From Elusimicrobia bacterium RIFCSPLOWO2_01_FULL_60_11 (GTDB lineage: Bacteria; Elusimicrobiota; Elusimicrobia; 2-02-FULL-39-32), in the NCBI GenBank assembly GCA_001800085.1, contig MGUS01000050.1, forward strand, positions 6,852-14,533: 7,682 nucleotides of DNA, in the 5' to 3' direction. Positions 1-6,079 of this stretch are shown piece after piece. Below the pieces are notes generated by a model. That model had not been told where the DNA came from. It saw only the letters and a program-made list of their open reading frames with translations, and made no database searches. Position 1 is the first letter of the stretch, and every line of letters starts with the position of its first letter. The position numbers and the translations under genes are program-made.

Positions 1-3000
1 GGATTTCCTCTTTAGTCCCGATCAAGAGCTTGCCCTCGCCCAGAGCGGACAGGTTCCTGGATTTGAGCTTGCTTGAGATGATGTTGATGTCTCCCGCGGA
101 AACGAGGGTCAGGTCGTCGCCGAACTTCAGGTTGGAGGCGGCCTCATGGGTGTGATAACTTTCGTTCTCCCTGATCTCCCCCCTCTCGGCCATCGCTCCG
201 GTCTGCAGCCCGGCAAGCGCCCCCACGGGCCCCCCGGTCAAAAGCCCCGTCACCGTCCCCAGAGCCATGGCCGCGGGGTCGAATCCGTTCGTTTCTTTGT
301 GGTAAGAATAGTTCGAATCGCTCTCGGTGGCGGAAAGGATGTTGAGTTGTCCGCCGGCGGTCATGGTTCCGCTTCCTCCCGCCGAGATGTCCGAACCTGT
401 GATATTTGTGTTCCCGCCTGAAATGGACGTGAAATCGCTTCCTGCTTTCAGAGAGGCGGAGTCATTCTTGGTCTTCTCGCTGCTGTTGACGGAGACCTCG
501 GAGCTCATCAGGCGCTCACGCGTCCGCGCCGTATAAGTGAATTTGCGATCCTGCACCGAAGCCACCGTGAGAGCCCCCTTGCTCTCAAGCTCCATCGAGT
601 CGCCCGCGTCCAGGTTTCCGCCGATGACGGTAATGTCCTTGCCCGATCGTATCTGTATGTCTCCGCCCGCGGAGGCGCCCGCTAAAACGTGGCGGGTAGA
701 GTCTTCCTCATGCTCGTAAGAACCGTCTTCCATGCCCTTCAAAACATGAAAGTGGGAATCCAGGCGATCCGCGACGATGTTGACGTCATTCCCAGCCGAC
801 AGGCCCAGGTCACCGACCGCTTGAAGACCGCTCCCGAGTATGTTCACATCTTTGCCTGCCGAAATGACCGCGCTCCCGCCCGCCTCGATCGTTCCATGGG
901 CGGCGATCTTGTCATTCCAATAATGGTCGATCCCTTTCCTGACCTTGAGGTTGGCGCTCGTGACGCTCCCCTGAGCATCCAGGAGCATGTCCTTCCCCGC
1001 GGAGATTTTTCCCGCATCGTTCAGGATGTCCCCGCCCGCGATGAGCGCCATGCCGCCTTTTGCAACGATGTCCGACCGCAGGTTCTTGATGTCTTTTTCG
1101 GCATCCACCCGAAGGGACTGTCCGCCCTCCATCCCGCCCGAATTCACCACATCGCCCCGGGACCGGATGGAAACCATATCTCCCTGCATGAGCGCCTCGG
1201 GGTTTTTCAGGTTGTCCCGCGTGGCCCGGGCCAGATAGATCTGAGGCACCAGCACCTTTTGCGTCTTGCCGTTGACCGTCACCTCCGTCTCAACCAGCCA
1301 CACGATGTCGCTCTTTAAGGCCATGATCTGCGCCGCGCTCAAGGCGCTGCCCACGCTCAATTGATGGTCTTTGAATTCCTCGAAAGCGTTGTTATAGAGC
1401 GTCTCGAGCTGGTCGAGAGCGCTCCCCACCCCCTGTTCCAGATACACCCTGCCCGTGGCCTCCCGGATGCTTCTTTCGATCAACTTGGCCTGGAAATGGT
1501 CGTCCCCCAGGAGTTTGGCGTCGGTGTGGGGGTTGTACCCGATGCGGTCCAGGAAGTATTGGGAACCCTTCAAACCGTCGATGCTGGTATACTGGCTGCG
1601 GCTCTCTATGACATAGCGGCCACCAGGGTTTTTGGACAGCCCAAAAAGAGCCGAAAGATTGAACAGGGAATCGTCCGATATCGAGACGGGGGACTTGACC
1701 GCGGCATAGGCAGCTTGAGCCGTTTTGGGTTCGAAAGCGATCACCCGCGCAGGAGAACCGGGGATATCGCTTCCCTGAGACGTCATTTCCGGTACCGAAG
1801 CGGACAAGATCTCCTCCGCCGGGAGCATCTCGATCCCTACAGTGGGGATGATGCCCGTTTGGCGGACCGACTCCAGATTGGCGGAACTGACGGCCTTCTG
1901 ATGCGGAATCGCGGGACTTCCGTTGGAAACCTGGCCGCTGCTTTCTACGGTCAGGTTCCCGCCGGCGTAGAGGACGGGCCTGAAGTCGGGAACGATGTCC
2001 GCGGCATAATAATCCGTATGATCATAAATGACATGCAGGCCAGATCCCACATAATGACGATTCATATAAACGCGCGCCAGATTCCCGACCGTGACCTTGT
2101 AATCCTCATTGTTCACTCCGCCACCGTTGAGGGTCAGGTTCCGGCCCGCGGAAAGGGAGCTGGCGTGATTCAGGACCTCCGCCCCGTAGACCGCCAAGTC
2201 CCGTCCGGCAGTAATGAAAGCGGGCTGGGCTTTCAGGCCGCTGCGGGCCTGGTCCTCATAAACCAACCTTAGAAATTCGTCCCCGGGGTCCCCCACCCGG
2301 ACTGTCTCGATCCAATAGCTGCCGTAGTCGTAACTGCGGTTGTTCAACACCCTGCTTTTGATCGTGACGTCTCGGTCCGCCTCGATCACCGCGGGAGTAT
2401 AGCCGGCTCCGAACGCTATGGAATTGTTCTCCACTGAATCGCTTTTGTTTCCCTGGGCGTCTTTTTGGAGGGTGATGTCCCCCATGGAGAGGATCTCCCC
2501 GCCCGAGTTGACGATGTTGTTTCCGTAAATGCTCGTGTCTCCCCTTGAAAGGATCAAAGCATTGCCCTCCAGCCCCTGGTCCGATGCTCTGCGGTCATTG
2601 AGAAACCTGTACTCCGCCGCGAGGACCAAGTTTCCCCCGGTTTCTATGGAGCCGTAGTTGGTGATGTTCTGCGCGCTGATGGCCGTGCTCCCGTCCGATC
2701 GGATGCCATGATGGTTGATAAAATCCAGGCCGGCCGTGATGTCTGTCCGGCCGCCCGTGGCCAGATCGATCGCGTTGGTGATATTTTTATCCCCCCGGAT
2801 CGCCAGGTCACCGTGGGTCACGATCTGCCCGGTCAGGTCCAGGTCCTGCCTGACGGTCAGCTGTGTATCTCCAAAAGACAGAAGTTTACCGTTGTTCCAC
2901 AGAGCATTCGAATCGAGCGCGATTCCCGTTGCAGAATCCCCCCTTTGCCCCGCCGTGATGGTCCCGTTATTGCGGATGTCCGAACCGGCGGTCAAATTGA

Positions 3001-6000
3001 CCTTCCTTTCGGCCTGAATGTCGGTTCCGTTGGTGATGCTTCCATTGCCGGATATATTCATATCACCCTGTGAAAATATCTGCCCCGCTAAATCAAGGTC
3101 CTGATTGACGGACATATCGATCCCGCCATGAGAAAGAAGATTCCCGGATTGGCCGTTATGGACTGCATCGGCCTCTATCCGGATTCCGGTAGTCGCATCC
3201 CCGGCCTTGTCCGCGGTGCCTGCGGTGAGCGTCCTTTGATTGGTGAAGTTTCTTGAAGCCGTGAGAGTCAGCTTCCCATCTGCGTGGAGTTCGGCATTGT
3301 TGAGAACGCTGCCGGTATTGAGGGTGATGTCCTTCAAAGCCGCCATCTCTCCACCGGCAAAGACCATGTTCTCGGATGCCGTCAAATCGGCGTTACCGTA
3401 AGAGAGGACTTTCCCGGTCGGGTCATTGGTGAAAACCGCTGCGGCCAGAGCCAGATCATTCCCCGCCAGAAGCACGCCCCTGTTCACAATGCCCATATCC
3501 GCCGCAACCGCCAGATTGCGCCCCGATCGGACATTGGTTTGATTCGTTAAGTTTCCCTTCCCGACAATTTGGATGTCCCCGCCCGCTACCACCTCTCCTA
3601 CGGCCAGGTTCACATCACCACCTGCGGCGATGTTCAGGTTCCCATGCGCGGCGGTTTCTCCTCCGGACACATCCACATCCCCGTTCGCATTCATATCCAG
3701 GTCTCCGAACGCGACGATGCTCCCATTCCCGCCGTTGCTGATGGCATCCGCTGAAAGAACGGCATTGCCGCCTGCCCGGATTTCCGCCTTGTTTGAAAGC
3801 CCGCCCTTCGCGTCCATGTTCAAATCCCGGCCGGCGGCCAGCTGCCCGCTCTCGATATCAATGCCGCCGCTTACGGAGATATCTACAGTTCCATATGAAA
3901 GGAGTCGGCCATTCTCCAGGTTGGCAAGCGACCCCGCCTGGATCTGGAGTCCGATCTGCGGGTCCGCTTCGTTCTCCTTTGTCCCCGCCAGGACAACGCC
4001 CTGGTTAAGGAACTCCCTTCCGGCCTCGAATGCCGCATGCCTGCCGGACTGGATAACAGCCTCGTTGGTGAAGCTGCCTCCGCTTGTGAACCGCATGTCC
4101 CCGCCCGCGGCCGCCTCCCCCCCTTCAAAATCAGAGTCCTCGATGATGTCCATGTCCAGGTTCCCATTGGAAACGATTTTCCCGTTCTCGCGGTTCTTCA
4201 ATGAATGCGCCGAAATGGCCGCGTTTCCCCCTGACAGAATTTGAGCGTTGTTTGAAAGCGCCCCCCCTGTCCTGAGGCTTAAATCATGGTTCGCCAGAAC
4301 TTTTCCGCCCTCAAGTTCAATGTCCTTGCCGGCCGACAGGTCTGCATTTCCTCCCGCCATCAGAGCAGAATCGTTGGAAACAGAACCTTGAGCTTGGAGG
4401 ATCACATTTCGGCCGGCCGTCAGCTCCGCGCCGTTTGAGAACGATCCTTGGGCCTGTACGCTTATGTCGCCAATTGCAAGCACTTGCCCGTCGGCCAGTT
4501 CCACATCCTGACCCGCCGTCATCTCCACGTCTCCGTTCGATAAGAGTTTCCCGCCCTGGTGGGTGATCGACCGGTCCGATTTCAGGGTGATTTTGTCCCC
4601 GGCCTGAAGTTGAGCGGAATTCAAGATGTCTCCTTTGGCATCGACCGCGAGACTGTGTTGAGCGGCGACCTCTCCGGCCGCAAAAACAGCGCCTTGGCCT
4701 GCGGTGATCTTGACATCGGTCCCGGCCGCAATCGTTCCTTCGTTCTGTAACCTTTGGACAGCCGCAAGGGCCACATTTTGCCCTGCTTCAACCTCGGCCT
4801 TGTTCTCGATGTTCCCGCCCGCGGAGACATCGACGCTTTCCAGCGCGATTATCCTGCCGCTGTTCAGGGCAGCATCATGCCCCGCAGATATGTCCACACC
4901 ATGATGGGAACTGATGTCCGCTTGGTTCGAAACGCCTCCCCCGGCACGGATATCAACGTCCTCTTGCGCCTGGATGACCGCTTGATTCAGGAAATCCCCG
5001 CCGGCGTTGATGCGGACATCGGCTCCGGCAGACACGGTCCCGTTATCAAGCTTGATGCCGCCTGCCGCTTCCAGCGCCACGTCATTTTCAGCCGCGGCAT
5101 AGCCCGTCTGCTCGATTGCCGAACCTTTGGAGCGGACGGCGACAGACCCTGTTTCCGACGCAACTCCCGCATAGACGATCTTTCCATCGGCGGTCACTTC
5201 CAAATCCTGCCGGCTGGCCAGTTGACCGCCCAGGTTGACGCCCACGCCCTGCTCTGTGCTCACCAGAGTGATGCGCCCCGCCGCGATGCCGCCCAAAAGC
5301 ACGCTGTCCACGCTCAAAGCGGGGGCGTTCGCATCCGTCAAATCGCCCGATGTAAGTTCACCCGTTTTAGCGTCATAATACCGGTTGCCCGTCTTGAGGT
5401 TCAGCTCATTGGCGTGGATCTCGGCATTTACTTTTGCGGCCCGCGTAATGATCTCGAAGAAATCTACGTTCCCAGCGTTCAATCCGGCTCCTTCTATATT
5501 CACCTGCCCTGCGGGATCCATGTGCAGGCCCATGAAATCGCCGTTCCGCATCTCCGGCCTGCCCGTTCCCAACAGGACTCTGGGAGTGTTGATGAACTCG
5601 CAGCCATTGCAGGTGATGCCGTTCGGATTGGCCAGGATGTATTCCGCTGCCCGCCCATGGATCTCGGTGGCGCCCAGGAGCCGGCTCTCCCGAGTGCTGG
5701 TGACTTCATTCAAGATGACCCGCGCGCCTTCCTGTCCGGGGATCAGGTTCGGGTTGGCGTAGACGGCTCCTCCTAATAAGGAATTGTCCATCCGGCTGCT
5801 GTTGTTCATGATGGCGCCTTCGGAGCCTACATTGAAATCCTGGTAGCGGTTGTGCGACACCCCCGCGCCGGAAGGCGGGGCGATGTTGACGAGAGGCACG
5901 CCGTTCTGGGCCCGGTCCACGCCTGTTCGGGTGCTGCCGTCCGCGGCGATGTCCCCGGCGGACGTGCCCACGGATGAACCCATCGCTTCGGTAAATGCCG

Positions 6001-6067
6001 CCGAAGGAAGGACCATGCTGATGCTGACTGCCGCAGCGATTGCCTTCTTAATCAGGACGATTCTCAT
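1..6067 (-). CDS. Large TpsA exoprotein: filamentous-haemagglutinin / CdiA-like adhesin or CDI effector (3' end outside window)
   Basis: Secreted partner of the adjacent TpsB. ATG at 6067-6065 is preceded by a good Shine-Dalgarno and starts a protein with a signal peptide. The frame is open for 2022 codons to the window edge without a stop. Order of parts: signal peptide to about 24; TPS domain about 50-182 with HNRYQDFNV (72-80) and NPNGITCNGC (147-156); FHA-1-type beta-helix repeats about 283-1322; Tyr/Pro-rich break about 1323-1462; conserved module about 1463-1612 including DIVWLVE and VLVPQIYLA; FHA-2-type repeats from about 1623. Because it is still inside repeats at residue 2022, the full protein is much longer than ShlA-type haemolysins (about 1600) and probably in the CdiA/FHA size class. 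Only two cysteines are present, both in the TPS domain. TpsA identity is secure. A contact-dependent-inhibition role is inference: no pretoxin motif, toxin or immunity gene is visible. The alternative is a plain adhesin. Confidence 0.95.
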   Translation of the reverse strand, partial: MRIVLIKKAIAAAVSISMVLPSAAFTEAMGSSVGTSAGDIAADGSTRTGVDRAQNGVPLVNIAPPSGAGVSHNRYQDFNVGSEGAIMNNSSRMDNSLLGGAVYANPNLIPGQEGARVILNEVTSTRESRLLGATEIHGRAAEYILANPNGITCNGCEFINTPRVLLGTGRPEMRNGDFMGLHMDPAGQVNIEGAGLNAGNVDFFEIITRAAKVNAEIHANELNLKTGNRYYDAKTGELTSGDLTDANAPALSVDSVLLGGIAAGRITLVSTEQGVGVNLGGQLASRQDLEVTADGKIVYAGVASETGSVAVRSKGSAIEQTGYAAAENDVALEAAGGIKLDNGTVSAGADVRINAGGDFLNQAVIQAQEDVDIRAGGGVSNQADISSHHGVDISAGHDAALNSGRIIALESVDVSAGGNIENKAEVEAGQNVALAAVQRLQNEGTIAAGTDVKITAGQGAVFAAGEVAAQHSLAVDAKGDILNSAQLQAGDKITLKSDRSITHQGGKLLSNGDVEMTAGQDVELADGQVLAIGDISVQAQGSFSNGAELTAGRNVILQAQGSVSNDSALMAGGNADLSAGKDIELEGGKVLANHDLSLRTGGALSNNAQILSGGNAAISAHSLKNRENGKIVSNGNLDMDIIEDSDFEGGEAAAGGDMRFTSGGSFTNEAVIQSGRHAAFEAGREFLNQGVVLAGTKENEADPQIGLQIQAGSLANLENGRLLSYGTVDISVSGGIDIESGQLAAGRDLNMDAKGGLSNKAEIRAGGNAVLSADAISNGGNGSIVAFGDLDMNANGDVDVSGGETAAHGNLNIAAGGDVNLAVGEVVAGGDIQIVGKGNLTNQTNVRSGRNLAVAADMGIVNRGVLLAGNDLALAAAVFTNDPTGKVLSYGNADLTASENMVFAGGEMAALKDITLNTGSVLNNAELHADGKLTLTASRNFTNQRTLTAGTADKAGDATTGIRIEADAVHNGQSGNLLSHGGIDMSVNQDLDLAGQIFSQGDMNISGNGSITNGTDIQAERKVNLTAGSDIRNNGTITAGQRGDSATGIALDSNALWNNGKLLSFGDTQLTVRQDLDLTGQIVTHGDLAIRGDKNITNAIDLATGGRTDITAGLDFINHHGIRSDGSTAISAQNITNYGSIETGGNLVLAAEYRFLNDRRASDQGLEGNALILSRGDTSIYGNNIVNSGGEILSMGDITLQKDAQGNKSDSVENNSIAFGAGYTPAVIEADRDVTIKSRVLNNRSYDYGSYWIETVRVGDPGDEFLRLVYEDQARSGLKAQPAFITAGRDLAVYGAEVLNHASSLSAGRNLTLNGGGVNNEDYKVTVGNLARVYMNRHYVGSGLHVIYDHTDYYAADIVPDFRPVLYAGGNLTVESSGQVSNGSPAIPHQKAVSSANLESVRQTGIIPTVGIEMLPAEEILSASVPEMTSQGSDIPGSPARVIAFEPKTAQAAYAAVKSPVSISDDSLFNLSALFGLSKNPGGRYVIESRSQYTSIDGLKGSQYFLDRIGYNPHTDAKLLGDDHFQAKLIERSIREATGRVYLEQGVGSALDQLETLYNNAFEEFKDHQLSVGSALSAAQIMALKSDIVWLVETEVTVNGKTQKVLVPQIYLARATRDNLKNPEALMQGDMVSIRSRGDVVNSGGMEGGQSLRVDAEKDIKNLRSDIVAKGGMALIAGGDILNDAGKISAGKDMLLDAQGSVTSANLKVRKGIDHYWNDKIAAHGTIEAGGSAVISAGKDVNILGSGLQAVGDLGLSAGNDVNIVADRLDSHFHVLKGMEDGSYEHEEDSTRHVLAGASAGGDIQIRSGKDITVIGGNLDAGDSMELESKGALTVASVQDRKFTYTARTRERLMSSEVSVNSSEKTKNDSASLKAGSDFTSISGGNTNITGSDISAGGSGTMTAGGQLNILSATESDSNYSYHKETNGFDPAAMALGTVTGLLTGGPVGALAGLQTGAMAERGEIRENESYHTHEAASNLKFGDDLTLVSAGDINIISSKLKSRNLSALGEGKLLIGTKEEI
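2..1201 (-). repeat. FHA-2-type repeat array of TpsA, about residues 1623 to beyond the window edge
   Basis: Coils resume after the conserved module but in a different style: SAGKDVNI, SAGNDVNIVADRL, SGKDITVIGGNL, TAGGQLNI, SAGDINIISSKLKS. These are interrupted by charged or aromatic loops such as YEHEEDS, RKFTYTARTRERL and SNYSYHKETNGF. That alternation of a 'S/A-G-x-D-hydrophobic-x-I' coil with an insertion is typical of FHA-2 repeats in CdiA-like proteins. The array is cut by the left edge at residue 2022, so its length is unknown. A Gly/Ala-rich insertion lies at residues 1932-1960. Confidence 0.8.
1232..2101 (-). other. Tyr/Pro-rich break and conserved non-repeat module of TpsA, about residues 1323-1612
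   Basis: The coil pattern is interrupted here by a Tyr-rich stretch (1323-1362, including DHTDYYAADIVPDF), one or two residual coils (1363-1382), and a Pro/Ala/Ser-rich linker (1383-1462). Then follows a module of about 150 residues that looks helical: YVIESR with SIDGLKGSQYFLDRIGYNP, LLGDDHFQAKLIERSIREATG, LSAAQIMALKSDIVWLVE, and VLVPQIYLA. I recognise this last module from CdiA proteins and large haemagglutinins, where it separates FHA-1 from FHA-2. Matching it to the Tyr/Pro (YP) domain described in E. coli CdiA is inference. Confidence 0.7.
2102..5221 (-). repeat. FHA-1-type beta-helix repeat array in TpsA, about residues 283-1322
   Basis: The protein is built from about fifty degenerate coils of close to 20 residues (60 bases). 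The core of each coil reads roughly A-G-G-D/N-hydrophobic-x-hydrophobic-x-A-x-G-x-hydrophobic-x-N, with a ladder of Asn at coil ends. Between about 340 and 600 the 20-residue register is almost perfect. A second coil type, G-K-L/V-L/V-S/A-x-G-D, recurs at residues 510, 531, 592, 633, 724, 786, 889, 979 and 1064 (position of the S/A). The similarity is at protein level; DNA copies have diverged, so this is an old array. The known role of such arrays is a long rigid stalk at the cell surface. Confidence 0.9.
5522..5920 (-). other. TPS domain (haemagglutination activity domain) of TpsA, about residues 50-182
   Basis: This is the secretion signal that binds the TpsB POTRA domains and nucleates the beta-helix at the cell surface. 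It begins with NGVPLVNIAPPSGAGVSHN, which contains the family pattern, followed by YQDFNV at 75-80. Asn-rich MNNSS and ARVILNEV follow, then NPNGITCNGCEFINTP at 147-162, the second classical motif with its Cys-x-x-Cys pair. All hallmark residues are present, so the domain looks functional. Confidence 0.93.
5996..6067 (-). other. Signal peptide of TpsA (about residues 1-24)
   Basis: The N-terminus has a short basic part with Arg2, Lys7 and Lys8, a hydrophobic Ala/Ile/Val core at 9-20, then PSAA before the mature part, so cleavage near residue 24 is likely (a second possible site is after EA at 27-28). It is an ordinary-length Sec signal. The long N-terminal extension (ESPR) found on many large TPS proteins and autotransporters is absent. 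Confidence 0.8.
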
Positions 6068-6072
6068 AACAG

Positions 6073-6079
6073 CCCCCTT
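6073..6079 (-). promoter_or_regulatory. Ribosome binding site of tpsA, overlapping the tpsB stop codon
   Basis: The minus-strand sequence AAGGGGG lies five bases before the tpsA ATG. Its two leading A bases belong to the TAA stop of tpsB (6080-6078). This fixes the tpsA start and suggests that ribosomes finishing tpsB help initiation at tpsA. The whole gap between stop and start is only 6068-6077, so there is no room for a promoter or terminator between the genes. Confidence 0.8.

Noticed and set aside
1..600. Pretoxin (VENN-like) motif or toxin domain in the visible C-terminal part
   Set aside because: None is present; this stretch is FHA-2-type repeat with loops.
1361..2272. A 303-codon open frame on the plus strand
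   Set aside because: Same codon antiphase shadow of TpsA as above; it ends where TpsA uses a leucine CTA codon. No credible domain is seen.
3573..4244. A 223-codon Pro/Ser-rich open frame on the plus strand
   Set aside because: It mirrors the Gly/Asp/Ala-rich coil repeats in another frame, giving low-complexity sequence without domain features.
2102..5221. Roughly 60-base periodicity resembling a repeat/spacer array
   Set aside because: The units are degenerate at DNA level, contiguous, and in one long open frame with a clear beta-helix pattern, so this is a coding repeat and not a CRISPR array.
4754..5776. A 340-codon open frame on the plus strand over the 5' part of tpsA
   Set aside because: It lies in exact codon antiphase with TpsA, so it stays open simply because TpsA rarely uses TTA, CTA and TCA codons. 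Its translation shows no recognisable domain, while the minus frame encodes the TPS domain and regular coils.
1..6067. Possible frameshift or internal stop making tpsA a pseudogene
   Set aside because: Line-by-line translation in the frame set by the ATG at 6067 shows no stop and an unbroken repeat pattern to the edge.
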